Positions 34,901 through 45,733 of a stretch of DNA of 64,000 nucleotides are shown here, piece after piece (positions within the stretch are counted from its first letter, which is position 1; every line of letters begins with the position of its first letter). The notes beneath the pieces are model-generated. The model was not told the origin of the DNA and did no database searches. It was given only the letters and a program-made list of their open reading frames with translations. Made by a program: the position numbers and the translations under genes. Source of the DNA: Symbiodinium natans. Lineage: Eukaryota; Sar; Dinophyceae; Suessiales; Symbiodiniaceae. The stretch spans positions 226,501 to 290,500 of the forward strand of contig CAJNDS010001602.1 in assembly GCA_905221605.1 (NCBI GenBank), given 5' to 3'.

Positions 34901-36877
34901 TCTCCACGCGCTTCTCGAAGTTCGTCGGATCTTCAGCATTGAATCGAAGGGAGAGGCCTAGACCAGATGAAGACGCAGTTTGGGTCAAGGGCCTCTAGAT
35001 TTTGCCTGTTCGTGGGTTTAGTACTGCGAGATTTGAACTGGGTTCAATTGTGATTCGTTTCGAGAGGAACCGGGAACTGAAAAAAGACCTGGTTTTCTGT
35101 CGCCGCTCGCCGAAGGTTTAGGGATGTCCAACGCCTAGAACTGAACTGAAGTTCCCAGAAACCTTCCACGAAGATTCTGGCCCACAACTCGGTCGCTGAA
35201 GTTGGCCGCCCCCTGTTCCGGGCCAAGTCGCGCTTCACCTTCTTTAGGGATGCGTCCTCCATCTCCACAATGTATCCTCAGCAGAACGCTTCGGAAACCG
35301 TTTGGCCCTGGGGATGGCTGTGGGTCTCAAGTACATCTTCGGTCCGACACTCCAGGCTTCTTACGGTCTGAGGGGTTCTGGGGATTGCTGCAAGAGTCCG
35401 AGGAGGAGCCTTCTGTGCCTTGGCACGCTGAGAGCTCCAGATCCCATTCTCAAGAAACTCGCCTCGCCAAGAGTCTGTTGATGGCTTCTTCATAGCGAAG
35501 AACCCAACACGGAGCCATGATCCATTTCTTGGCCTCAGATAGAAACTGAAAACCCTGCTCCGCCCCTGGAATTCCGGCAGCCGAAGGGTTAAGGGGAATT
35601 AATGGTGCTCCACATCCATGCTGAAGACTGCACGTGACCTGAACAAACGAAGCACGCTACCAAAGCTTCCCCCCTCCCTGCAGCCAGAAGTGCTTTGTAG
35701 TGTACCACACAAGCCTGCGGTCTGCTTTCATCCTTTTTGACCTGTCGAAGCAAGCGTGGGTGTAGCTGCTCACTTCTATTCTTATCTTGGTCCGTCGGTT
35801 GACACCCTCTGCATCGTTTAAGACGGCTGCCAGGTGGGGTGCATTTCAAGTACACGGAACCCGCAACAGCCCCAAGCCGAATGACATTGTCATCTGAGGC
35901 CCAGCTGGGCCTCTTCCATCCACTCCTGTGGAGTTTTGACTTCGAAGTCCTCTGCATGGTCGAAGATCTCAAGGGGAAGGTTCCGGAAGTTGTAGTGCCT
36001 CAGAGTTGTGATTCGGGTTTCGACTCTCACACTCGCACAAGGCCGGCAAGGCATCGGTTGGTAGGTCCACAAGGTCCGTCGTGACACTAAAGAAGCTACT
36101 TTGACCTCTCATCGAGTTGACTCATACTCAGGTCTCACCCTGCCGTGTCCCAAGAAAACACACCCCACAAAACTCACAAGGCTCCAACGTAGCATGGTGA
36201 TGAGAATCGAGGGTGCAAAACCGGCAAAAGCTCTGCCTTTAGCCCTGGCACACCTTAAGATGTCAACAGTTGTAAACGGTCTGGCCAAGCTGCGCATCTT
36301 CCACGGCCTTCATGTACTCTAAGGTGTCCTGAGAATAGTTCCGTACATTGTTTTGGGGGGCGCAAGGTCATGGAATCACTCTTGAGGACGCATGTTGGAC
36401 TGGCAGATTTGCGTGTTCTTTGGCAGCACTTGAGATGTCCGCAAGGTCGGCCAAGTATGGAAACTTGGTGTACTGCCGGATGTTGCTCAGGTGGCGCCGC
36501 AACGTGTGGAGGAGGTGGGCTGGATCTACAAAATCAACTGAGGTTCTCACCAGGGTTTTGTTGCGTAGCGTGTTCATGCAGCTCTGATGCCAAGCTCGGA
36601 AATCGAAAAGCGTATCCCACATCTTGCTTAAAAGGGCTCATGATTTAGGACCCAATTGCTGGCTTACATGCATGCGTTACACCCTTGTCACGCAAACAAA
36701 AAAGCGACGCTGGATCCTGGTTTACATCGATCGTGTGGGGGCACCTAGAATCTGTAGTTAGGGCTTTGCGGCTGCAACTTACGTAACACCCAAGCCGAGG
36801 TGCCTGTTGCATCGCTGGCACCTCTGGTGGCAGCTCTTGCGGCGGGAGGGCACGCGTCATGGTAGGCGGGTAGGCGC
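28930..36877 (-). CDS. Dynein heavy chain, N-terminal tail (DHC_N1) exons, partial
   Basis: Tail of an axonemal-type dynein heavy chain, the part that dimerises or docks the motor and binds light and intermediate chains. Exons in order: 36877-36783, 36622-36401, 36328-36278, about 35998-35901, 35545-35461, 35276-35163, 34957-34884, 34512-34462, 33790-33708, 33239-33130 (approx), 32784-32690 (approx), 32233-32156, 32057-31990, 31837-31740, 31714-31630, 31369-31286, 31171-31073, 30938-30860, 29964-29891, 29463-29425, 29269-29207, and about 29065-28930. Family-typical pieces: NLPLEIFD..EDFEVKTPQEW, WIMAPCWVLRYEEA, LRFNAEDPTNFEKRVE, NHIERITTHLKRGWRDYI, VLDKLSDDYNFFSDDTEKH, and RPTPLIYLDLE joined to DNDEIYLEPEPQ. 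At least five donors are GC. About 650 residues are covered. No AAA P-loop or linker follows directly, so the gene is either truncated or continues far to the left. The middle exons (33-34 kb) are the least certain; the start codon was not fixed. Confidence 0.75.
30246..30479 (-). CDS. Small open frame, 77 codons, inside the dynein tail region
   Basis: ATG to stop, with GVQHAKNVDAEFVLNKVTTQ and EHAVDVDVAERGAHVAIKTH. It lies in the intron between dynein exons ending 30860 and starting 29964. Could be an extra dynein exon or chance. Confidence 0.3.
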   Translation of the reverse strand: MRCCSFDTDALRTVVPGAGVQHAKNVDAEFVLNKVTTQRRIPHEHAVDVDVAERGAHVAIKTHYSNVRLGQVGACGF

Positions 36878-37504
36878 CTCAGAATGGGCAGCCTACAACA
36901 AAGTCTACAGTCACCTGATCGAACCCCCAAATATGCCCTTCATAAGACTACCATCGAGGCTCAGAGGGGGGCACTCAGGGTCGGCCGTAAGATTTTGAGC
37001 AGTGATTGTTTCGTTCTTTGTGCCACCACCTGACAGTGCCAGGTTTTCAGTGTGGGGCTAGGGGTTGCTTTAGTTTACGAAGTTTACGGGTTTCTTGTTG
37101 CCTTTTTGGGATGGCCCTTCAAGCGCTGACTTTTGGTCAGCACCAGCCTCTGCTAGGCTCCATGAAGCTCATCTGGGCGGAATCGGAGACGCTAGCCTGG
37201 AAAAACAGGAGGCTCTGCAGAGGCTCCGCAAAAAGAGCACTGATTTTGGAATGAGGATGTCCAGACACGCCCGAGCCCAGGTTTGGGGACCCTACGAGCT
37301 GCAGAACAGGTTTGCACACTGAAATTTATAAGGGGTTTTGGGCCTTGGGTTCAGTGCCCTCCATGCGCACAGATCTCTAAAGTGTGATGCCTTTCACCAG
37401 CCGCCCAAGCCTCAACGTCTTAGAGCCTAAACACCAAGGCCATGTTATGGCACACCTTTTAGAATCCATGTTGGCCTAAGTAATCCCAAAAAATCCCTTC
37501 GTAG

Positions 37505-37610
37505 GTCGTAGGGTCCCTTCGGCGCCCCAGTCCCTTGACAAGAACCCTTTGATGCACTTGGGTGCTCCGGCCGTCGCGGATCCCTCCAGAGGCTCGCCGA
37601 AAAGCATGAC
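37505..37610 (-). CDS. Candidate exon of unrecognised gene
   Basis: After CCACTCAG|G the frame reads VMLFGEPLEGSATAGAPKCI then KGFLSRDWGAEGTL in phase 0. It is upstream of the dynein tail exons and could be their 5' continuation or another gene. The plus strand is also open here, but with weaker signals. Confidence 0.45.
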
Positions 37611-38409
37611 CTGAGTGGTTTCATTAGGCTTATCCTGTGGAGTTTTGTGGAAGGTCAGGGGGCTCAGTTGTGGGTTCCTAAGAGTTCAGGGGGCTCGAGA
37701 TGGCAAGCTTGACTGGCGGCCCCGGCTCTCCTCGCTGCCTCTGAGGCCTTCAGCGGACCTGCGTGACTTGCGTGACTTGCGGGTTTAGGCGAGGGTCTAC
37801 GGAGTCTACGGAGTCTACGGCTTCAGGGTTCATGAGCCCGTGGTCTCAAGGCTTCTTGTCATTTGTTTGCTTGCCACCTGCCGGGCACAAAGCCTTACAG
37901 GATGCAAGCTTTTTTTCAGGAAGCCTTCAAGGAGCTGCGGGCACTGGTGACGGAGAGGTTTTCAAGTGGTCCGCAAACGGCTCAAGTTTCAGTTTAGACG
38001 CCTTCGGTCCAAAAGGCGTCCAGGACTCTGGTGCTGATCTTGCAGAACCAGCAACGATCCCCATGCTGTGCCACGCCACGTGGGACACACAACCAAGCAC
38101 CCTGAATCCTGGGCTCCTGAGGCAGACAGAGCCGGCAAGAACCTCTGCAAAGAAGGAACCGTTCGATCAGAAACAGTTTGGTAGACATAGGAAGGAGCAA
38201 ACAAACCCTAAGTTCATAGCACAATGCTGGAACGAGAAGTGTGGCCTGACCGCAGTTCCGGCGTAGAGGAAGACTTGGTAAGTGCCTCGGCAGCAGCATC
38301 GAGCTATCAGGTCTTGTGCGTGTTTTCGGAAGGCTCCAAATTCTTAAGAATTTCAAGCTCCCTGGGCGGGAGACGTAGAGATTGAGGGCGGGGAAGATGA
38401 GAAACTCAC

Positions 38410-38460
38410 TCGGCCGCTTTGCATTCGGGCAGATTCGCGGTCGCATCTGCTTTCAAGGGG
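38410..38460 (-). CDS. Short exon with canonical GTGAGT donor
   Basis: Sixteen codons (PLKADATANLPECKAA) between GTCATCAG and a GTGAGT donor, entry phase 2, exit phase 2. Same strand as neighbouring candidates at 38.65-39.1 kb. Confidence 0.45.
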
Positions 38461-38649
38461 CTGATGACTGGTTAGATACAGCTGTCTCTGGCTAACCATG
38501 ATCAGGCCTCACAGGGGGCCTTTTCGGCTTCAGATAAAAAGGTTGGGTCGCCGGAGCAAGGGAACAGCTCAGGGCCAAGCAGCGCTCAAATTTGCTTGAT
38601 GAATGTGAGACGCGACTAGACAGCCTAAATCCCGACTTTCAACCATTCA

Positions 38650-38760
38650 AGGTCCTGAAAGAAACTGCCTCCCAGCCACTCGCACATTCTTGCTGACACC
38701 GCCAGGACCTATTATCGTCCTTGAGAGCTGGCCAATCTCCTCGGAGTGGCGATCACAAGC
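38650..38760 (-). CDS. Candidate exon of unrecognised gene
   Basis: After GGGTTCAG|G the frame reads ACDRHSEEIGQLSRTIIGPG then GVSKNVRVAGRQF, ending at a TGA or at a GC donor just before it. Glycine turn plus basic residues; no family recognised. Confidence 0.45.
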
Positions 38761-38867
38761 CTGAACCCTGAACTCGGTGAACTAGGTGATTAGATCTCTA
38801 GATAGTTCGGGGAAGCCGGAGTTCACCACACCAGATATAATAAGTAGAACATTCATCGGCTAAGCAG

Positions 38868-38962
38868 GAGCTTCGTGAAACAACTGGCGGCGCACGTGCG
38901 ACACGCACTTGTCCAAGTCCAAGTACTGCAACACGCGAAGTTGTGGGATGTGGGCAGGGATC
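38868..38962 (-). CDS. Candidate exon of unrecognised gene
   Basis: After GATTGAAG|G the frame reads AHIPQLRVLQYLDLDKCVSH then VRRQLFHEAPA and a TAG. The LRVLQYLDL pattern recalls a leucine-rich repeat but a single unit is not enough to say so. The plus strand is also open. Confidence 0.4.
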
Positions 38963-39054
38963 CTTCAATCCCATACTGGCTCATCAACACGAAATATGTC
39001 GAGCCGTGAACTCTCAGACCCAAAGCCTCCTAGTTTGAAGTAAAGCCTTGAAAC

Positions 39055-39114
39055 CCTGCCCTCGCCGGCTTCCTGTAAGTGGTTGGATATGTCGCCGCGC
39101 CGAAAATCGGGCAC
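39055..39114 (-). CDS. Twenty-codon exon, well bounded
   Basis: GCACGAG|G acceptor, the 20 codons VPDFRRGDISNHLQEAGEGR, and a GTTTCA donor, phase 0 at both ends. Function unknown. Confidence 0.5.
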
Positions 39115-39795
39115 CTCGTGCAGAAGAACGCAAAGAGAATGCGAAGGGGGCGTCTGCTTGCATCGCGATCTTTAGGAGATCTAGACTTTCGGACGCCTAA
39201 AGAGCCTTGAACCTGCAAGCCCAGTCCTCAACTTTTCAATGCCCTGCCGCGCTGGACTTCCTATTCTTTAGGGTTCCTCCCCCGCCCCTCCTCCCCCTGA
39301 AGAACCAGAAGCTGACAGTTAACATACAGCAACCCTCGATCTTGCACCCCAAAGCCTCTAAGGACTCAAACCTGGAATTCCCATGAAGCCACGCCTGGAG
39401 GCGGTGCTTCGCCTCAATCCGGGGCTGGGAGGCGGACCTCTCAAGGCCTCGGTGAAAGCACTCAGTTGATGGCTTGTGTGGGCTGCGCTCCGACTAGCCC
39501 AGGATCCAAAACAAACCTTGATTCTGCCCTACTCAGATTATTTGAGGCGTTGGTTTGCATGTACGAAGAGTGTCCACCCTGCAAAAGTGCCGTTACTAAG
39601 CCACTAAGCATCAGCAGCGAAGCGCTGCCAGAAGGACGTCTGGACAACAGAAGACACCGTGAACAGATTGCCCCATCCACGGAACGCACCTGACGCTAAA
39701 CCCAAAAGTCTATATACCTTCACAAGTACAACGACAACGATAACTATAAAGCTATGACAATGTGTCACCATAACTTTTGACTATATAACAATATG

Positions 39796-39818
39796 ATTCT
39801 ATATATATATATATATGC
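39796..39818. repeat. (AT)n short repeat
   Basis: CTATATATATATATATATGC in an AT-rich patch (39700-39840). The surrounding 39.2-40.4 kb has only ambiguous frames on both strands (39462-39693). Confidence 0.9.
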
Positions 39819-40423
39819 TATACTATACTATGCTCAACCCAAGGCCCTGAAACCCCAACCCTCCAAAGCTCAGTTGTGCCGGCCGAAGCCCAAAGCCTTA
39901 AATCCATGGCCTCATCCCTCAAAATCCCGCGCGGGCCAAACATACGCTGAGAGATGTAGTCGGAGTCTTCATATCATTGAGTCATTGAGCCGTATGTGAG
40001 TTGGCTTGACGTCAGGTCCATGCACACCCTAGACACTCCTGCACCTGAGTATGTTTACCCCGATATACACAGCCGCAGAAGCGCCTAAAGACCACATAGT
40101 CGAAACCCTCTAAACGCACGCGACCCCCAAATCCCTTAAAATCCCAAAATCCCCCCCCCCCCCCCCCCCCCCAAGTCCGCGGCCGCCGGAACGCCCGGCT
40201 ATCGCCGGGAGTCTTGGCGGAGCCATGGCGGGCCTGGAGCGAAGCTGTTGGGAAAGAAGAGCTTAGCTTTGGGGCTTGTTTATAGTTGTTGTTTGCCACG
40301 GGCTTAGGGTTCTCAAGGGAAGTTTGAGCCAAGGCCTAGGGTTCTAAAACCCTTCCAGGCTTCCAGGTGCCGGGCTCTAAGGTATCAGTCCAGGTTCTTT
40401 ACCATCCAACATTGAGAGCCTCA

Positions 40424-40590
40424 TCAGCTTGTAATGCTCAAGAAGCCAGGGACCAGGGTGTTTGGTCTAGCCGTTGCAGGGTCGGTTGTGAGACCTAGTT
40501 GGCGCCTGGTGCAAAGGAGGCATTCACAGGCTTGTGGGGCGATAGACTCGGCAATCAGTACTTCGTAGAAGTTGCAGAAGCGGGAAAACT
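40424..40590 (-). CDS. Cysteine-containing exon, unrecognised gene
   Basis: Reads FSRFCNFYEVLIAESIAPQA then CECLLCTRRQLGL and runs to a TGA at 40424. Spacing C-x15-C-x-C-x2-C could bind a metal, but the last part of the frame overlaps a telomere-like stretch and may be intron. Confidence 0.45.
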
Positions 40591-40719
40591 CTCTTAGCCC
40601 CAAAGAATCACAAGGGCTTCGTGCTGAGAGGACTATTCTGACACCTGCTCGCAGAGCACTTCATTCCACTGCAGCGGACCGCTGCATGTGGTTTAGGGTT
40701 TGCTAGCAAATAGCAGCAA

Positions 40720-40800
40720 GACAACTCTTGGCCAACCTGGTCCTGAAATCTAACTCCACCACCTGAAGCTCAATAGACCTTCCTGAAACCCAGATGCGTT
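40720..40800 (-). CDS. Candidate short exon
   Basis: After CTGGGTTTCAG the frame reads SIELQVVELDFRTRLAKSCL. Two further TTTCAG-like acceptors lie inside, so its start is uncertain. No family recognised. Confidence 0.3.
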
Positions 40801-41267
40801 CCAGCAAACAACGAACCGTTCCTAGACTCCCAAGAGGATGACTCCAGAAGAGGACGCCCAACTGCCTGGATCCGCACGCGCCCCGCGGTTCTGTCAACTC
40901 TGCCCGGCCCGAGCCCAAAAGAGAGGATCAACGAATCGAAGGGTCCAAGCATAGAGTTTGGTGAGTTCCCCCTCCCCCTCCACCCCCCTCCACCCCCCCC
41001 CAACCCCGCCACCCCCTAAACGATGGTTGAGGCTTCAGAAGGCTGAGAAAGCTAGCTGACTTGCGAAACATTCTTGGTTCTCTCGAACTTCTCACCACTT
41101 GCCGCAGGCCTTGGCAGGGGCTCTGCACTTGACGGAGTTTGGGCTTTGCAACTCACGTCCTCCGCTCCACAAGATAATCACTCCCGAGAGGGACTTCTGT
41201 GGCAAGCTCTATAGTCGCTTGGGACCTTTAATGTATCTCTTTGATTGCTGGTTTTTGCTTGGGGGTT

Positions 41268-41412
41268 TTGGGGCTTCAAAGATCTCTCTTCTACTATCGA
41301 TGTGTTCAGACTGGATTCTCGGCTCGTCCAGCAACTTCTTCCCCGTTGGTCGGAGTCTGTGCTCGATCAGGAAAAGAAACTGTGAAGCCTTGGTTATGGC
41401 CTGGTCCATCAT
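41268..41412 (-). CDS. Exon of about 48 codons, unrecognised gene
   Basis: Starts MMDQAITKASQFLFLIEHRL and continues RPTGKKLLDEPRIQSEHIDS then RREIFEAP. Composition and lack of repeats make this one of the more convincing unassigned exons. Splice sites are not fixed. Confidence 0.5.
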
Positions 41413-41824
41413 GGGGAGGGGCCCTGAAACCACCCAGCTGGGGCTTACAGGCTGGCTGGGAAATATTCTACGCTGAGGGATGGCAGTGACGCGACGCGGC
41501 CTTGGGTTTCGTCTTCCTATGCAAATCGCCCATGCCAGGTTGCCCCAATTAAAACTCTGTGGTGCTTCTGTGCTATGCCCCAGCTCACGGGATTCTACGC
41601 CGGGCCCCTCCCCGAAACTGGTCCTTGAATCGACAGACGGTGGCACGCTGCAAATCATGGTGGGCTGCATTCCACCGCAAGGCCCGGAAATGACATGTCT
41701 TTCCCCTTCGACTATTTGCAGCTGACGCCAAGGTACTCACTGCCCGTTGTCCTTTCAGAGTCTGCTTGCTCTTGACATGGGAGAGAGTGTGGAGATGCTC
41801 AAAAGGGCACGCCGCGGGAGTTGG

Positions 41825-42454
41825 TCAGAATGAGACTGCTGCCATTGAAGCCTGTCTTGCATGAAATAGAGAGAAAGGTGAATCGCTCTCTTTCTGAGCA
41901 ACCCCCGTATCCTGCAAGCGAATTGAGCCAGCCTTGGGCAAGTGCTTGCCAAAGGCTAAGTCAAGAGCGACGTACGGCATCTCATCCGTATGCATGCATG
42001 CTGTATTCGCGAAGCCCCGTCTCGGCATCTGGTGGGAGACTGCTCTTTGAAATCTGGAGCAGATGATTCCCAGTGCTGGCATGGCCAAGTTTTTCTTGGC
42101 CTTTTGAACTCCTTGTATGAACTTTGCTTGAGCACTCCGGTGATTTTCACATCGTGCCATCCATGCTCGCATCTGGATTCTGGGACAATGGCTGCGGCCC
42201 CGAACAATATGCACGATCGTGACGATAGTGGACAAGCTTGGGAGTCGCCAGGCCAGCTCGTCTGTACAGCGCGGCAGCTCCAATTTGCACCTCTTCCGCG
42301 TTCCGCCGAGGTCTATGCAAAGCTCACACGACGGGCAGCTGCCAAGACATGGATTCTTTCAGTTGCTCTTTCAAGTTGCGGTTTCATGCAATCCTCCGGC
42401 GCAAGCAGCAAGACCCATCTGGAGCTGATAAAAGACTTCGCTTCTGCCATATGA
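41825..42454. other. Segment open on both strands, likely coding, strand undecided
   Basis: Minus 42283-41825 (152 codons) contains MPYVALDLAFGKHLPKAGSI; plus 41990-42454 (154 codons) contains AWESPGQLVCTARQLQFAPL and THLELIKDFASAI before a stop. Both look like protein and the segment has no telomere-like motifs. One must be a shadow. By cluster direction the minus strand is favoured, by composition the plus strand. Confidence 0.35.
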
Positions 42455-42650
42455 CTACAACTCCCTCAGACACCTCCGTGCTGTCACTGGCATCCGCGTT
42501 GATTTGAGGGTGCTTTAATTGACGAGATACAGTGCGCTAGGGTCTCGAATGTGGAAAGCTTAACCCGGAACCCGGAGCCCTAAACCGATCACCTGAACCT
42601 GACGCCTGGCTGCTGACATCCGGAAACAGTGCAACCTGACCTCTCTTGTC

Positions 42651-42830
42651 CCCGTCCACTCTCTCTTTGTCTCTTTGTCTCTTTGTCTCTCTGTGGCTCT
42701 GTCTCTCCGTCTCTGTCCTCTTTGTCTCTCCGTCTCTGTCTCTGTCTCCGTCTCTGTCTCTCCTTCTCTCTCTCCCTCTCTCTCTACCTGACTATTTTCT
42801 CATCTGTCTCTCACTGTCTCGTTCTGGCTA
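42651..42830. repeat. (TCTCTTTG)n and (CT)n tract
   Basis: Pyrimidine tract with CTCTTTGT octamers followed by CTCTGTCTC units. The stretch 42.46-43.3 kb holds no exon I can support. Confidence 0.9.
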
Positions 42831-43806
42831 ATTGCCTACTTGGGTTGTCATGTCGTCTATAGGTTGCCCTCCGCTCTACATACGCGAAGGCCCCTGGGCT
42901 ATTTACACCTTTTCCTTGTAAATCCGACCACCCAGCTCAGCCTCCCTCCCTTAATCCTAAAACCCTAAACTTCCCTAAGCTCTCTCATTGCGGAGCAAGC
43001 CGAAGGAGTGAGAAAACCCTCACTGTGCGGGGCTAACCGTCCATGGCGGCGATGGCGGCCTTCTGCTGGGCCCTCCTCAGCATCTTCGAACTCAAAACTT
43101 CGGGTCTATAGGATTGGGCTTTAGAGGTGCTTGGAGCCAAGGGCTTGCTCAACGTGTAGAGCTCTACGATTGATCATCTCCTGAACACCCTCAAAAAAGC
43201 CTCTGCGCGCCCGAAAGTTTTAACTCAGGCAAAGTGAACGAGCAGGCAAGGGGCAAAAACTGGCCCATGTTTCCGCGCACCAGGTGATGGGGGCTCTTGT
43301 AGTATGACACGGTCGTCTTCTCCTCCAACTGCCTGTCGCAGCTGTCTGCGATGTGGGACGAAGGAGTGTAATAATAAACGCAATTACAAGATTGCCCTGG
43401 GCATCTGGGCTGCCATGCTAGGGGCCCATATTTTCAGAGTCGAAGCTCTGTCACCCAGGCGAACCATCAGGGCAGGGGAGGGGACCAGGAGCAGTGGAAA
43501 TCCAGTGGCCAAGGTGGGAACTGAACCGCAGCCAGGCAGCTCCTTCAGATTGCTCTTCCTGAGAGCAGTGCTGCATGTGCAGCTGTGTAAGGCTACATAG
43601 TGGCAGCAACAATCAACATCCAGAGCCAATTCAAAAGGTGTCTGCGTCCTAGCGTTGCCACTTCGATCGCATCTATGGAATTAAACCTTGCCGACTCTGA
43701 GTGCTTCCTTCTCTCACAATTCGGATTGCCCGTTTGGATTTGTAGGTCTAGTTGTTGCCTTCCATGTCGCCGGAGGGCGCTAGCTTCAACTTCCGGCTTC
43801 ACATCA

Positions 43807-44459
43807 CTACTCAGGAGCGGTGTGGTTCACTTGGCTGGCCAGGTGAGCTGCAAGTTCAGCGCACAACAAACGTTCGTTTTTCGCACCAGGTGGAAAGCAT
43901 GCTCTCCCCAGTCCAGCGCGCTTTGTGCTTGCAGTTGCTTTGTGTTGTGCTGCCAGGCTTGTGCCGGCGTCCCAATCGCTGCACCTACCCCTTTCCCTCG
44001 AAACAAACGTCAGGATGTTCATGCGCGCAAGCCAAGCGGCTGTTTGAAGTACCAATCCTGTACCTTCTCCTGGGCTGCTTTGGAAACGAAGTTGAGAAGT
44101 GACAGGGCGGCCTCATCCGCCCAAGAACACACATGACGCAAGTGCCCTTTCTTGTTGATAGGTACTGTAAGCCTAAACGCGAGAAGCCCGCGGCCACTGT
44201 GTGAACGCATCAAGTCCTGCAATCCCAACAGTAAAGCGGTCGCCCAGTTTCTGGGAGCATCTTGAAGAAAGGAGAGTTCTCCTGCCAAGGGGACAGGGAG
44301 ACAGGCTACTGTGGGTTTCGGCTCGTCGGGGAACCCTAAAGCCATCCAAATCCTAAACCCCCTAAAGCCAAGGTTCGCGCCACTGCCTTCAACTTCAGCC
44401 ACCATAGCTGAAGCCTGACTGGCCTCAAAGCCCTCTGCTTTACAAACTGCCCTTGGCAT
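43807..44459 (-). CDS. Overlapping open frames, probable exons of one unrecognised gene
   Basis: Frame 44459-44019 contains QDAPRNWATALLLGLQDLMR and CSWADEAALSLLNFVSKAAQ before a stop; frame 44055-43807 continues with GTSLAAQHKATASTKRAGLG and ERLLCAELAAHLASQVNHTA before a stop. The two overlap by 37 bp in different frames, so either a short intron or a frameshift joins them, or only one is real. A telomere-like stretch near 44350 suggests an intron inside the first frame. No family recognised. Confidence 0.45.
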
Positions 44460-44710
44460 CTGACGAGCATTTCGACCTGTATGGTCTCTGATTATTTGTC
44501 AGGGCATTGATGTTGGGTTTTCCTTGGCTTCGATGGCCTCCTTCAGGGAAAGTTACTACGTTGGAGGTAGCGTCCTCAGGTTCGAGCTGCATCTTCTCAT
44601 CAGGGTCGCTCGGGAGCTCTTCTGCGGACCTGGGCAGGGTGCTGAGAATTCTCTATGATCTTGCATCTTCCATGGGGCAAGAAGGTTAAACTGGTTAAAC
44701 TGTGTCCTTC

Positions 44711-45232
44711 CTACCAAAGGGAAAACTCAACAAGTTTAAAACCGCATCTTGTACAAGTAGGATTTAAGAGGTCAAAGGAGGTCAGAACACGGACGGAGGT
44801 GGGCAGGTTCCTGAGTAGGAGCCGTTGGCCCGATGCACACGACACTTCGAGAGGACAACCTGAAGCCCAAGACGGGGAACTTTTGGCATCTGCAAAGACA
44901 GAATTGGGCTCTGCTGGGCAATTCATGATCAACGTTGCTGGTTGCAGGTGGTTGGTTCGCCTGGCCTGCAACATGCTGAAGCACCGCATGCATGTAGTTA
45001 CAGAGCCACTTTGCCACGGACAGTACCAGATGGCTTGCAGAACACACGACACAGCCTTGTCCTGTCTCGTCTTGCTGTCGGCATGTTCGAGACGCTGACC
45101 AAAAATGTCGGCCGTCTGTGCTGCAATGCCGGGTGTCCACCGGCTACGAAGCATCGTCCACAATGTCTCAACATGAGGCACCTTCGGTAGCGAAGTTCCC
45201 CACCCCATCCATCCGAACCTCCAGGCCCTCAA
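44711..45232 (-). CDS. Open frame of 173 codons, hypothetical
   Basis: Contains AAQTADIFGQRLEHADSKTR and SVTTCMRCFSMLQARRTNHL. No telomere-like noise lies inside, and the three minus frames and one plus frame are all fairly open here. No recognised domain; may be a large exon or a decayed element. Confidence 0.35.
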   Translation of the reverse strand: MRAWRFGWMGWGTSLPKVPHVETLWTMLRSRWTPGIAAQTADIFGQRLEHADSKTRQDKAVSCVLQAIWYCPWQSGSVTTCMRCFSMLQARRTNHLQPATLIMNCPAEPNSVFADAKSSPSWASGCPLEVSCASGQRLLLRNLPTSVRVLTSFDLLNPTCTRCGFKLVEFSLW

Positions 45233-45280
45233 GATTTATCGTCCAGGTTGTAATACCCTCATAAACATGGGAGCTTTAGA

Positions 45281-45592
45281 TCAAAACAACCTCCTCGTAA
45301 ACCCACGCCGAGGTAGCTGCATGGCGACCTTGTGCTGCGCAGCAGGCTCCGGGATCATGGCTGGAGCCGGGGCAACCTGAAATGGCCGATCCCTCGGCAT
45401 CTGAGGGTTGACTTGTACAACCTTTTGGGACCTCATGGACTGTGCACACACGCAAAGTGCCAGCTGCCAGCGTCCAAGATGTTCTCGTTCCAGTTTAGGG
45501 CGAATTTCAGGGTCCAGTTTCTGGTGCTTGGGCAACACCGACCCATCGCGGGGCGACCCACACCTGAAACTACCCTCAACTCCACAAGTCAA
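45281..45592 (-). CDS. Open frame of 103 codons overlapping a possible terminal exon
   Basis: Contains HQKLDPEIRPKLEREHLGRW and CAQSMRSQKVVQVNPQMPRD, with a GTTGCC donor after RPFQ. It is in a different phase from the exon at 45595-45698, so it is either an alternative frame of the next exon or a shadow of the 45507-45563 exon. Unrecognised. Confidence 0.35.
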   Translation of the reverse strand: MTCGVEGSFRCGSPRDGSVLPKHQKLDPEIRPKLEREHLGRWQLALCVCAQSMRSQKVVQVNPQMPRDRPFQVAPAPAMIPEPAAQHKVAMQLPRRGFTRRLF

Positions 45593-45594
45593 AC

Positions 45595-45698
45595 TCCGAG
45601 CTTCAGCACCCCCTGCGCTACCTCCTGGGCTTGGGTGGGCATGACGCCGGCAACGTACAGACCCACCGCAGCCAATGTCGCCTGCTCCACCAGGAACA
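45595..45698 (-). CDS. Exon of unrecognised gene, 34 codons
   Basis: Acceptor CTTCCCAG, codons FLVEQATLAAVGLYVAGVMP then TQAQEVAQGVLKLG, and a GTTTGA donor, exit phase 0. The hydrophobic first half could be a membrane helix. The next acceptor TTTCAG|G at 45563 opens an 18-codon frame ending PETGP and a stop (45507) in the matching phase. Confidence 0.55.
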
Positions 45699-45733
45699 CT
45701 GGGAAGTGAAGGTGGGGAACATGCCGCGGCTTG

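Noticed and set aside
36402-36560. 25 nt GTGAGA...TTTTGTAG intron inside the dynein exon 36622-36401
   Set aside because: Removing it shifts the frame into a stop; reading through keeps a good protein.
37921-37987. Plus-strand exon EAFKELRALVTERFSSGPQT after CTTTTTTTCAG|G
   Set aside because: Splice signals are good, but it is isolated on the plus strand inside a minus-strand cluster and no partner exon was found; left unannotated.
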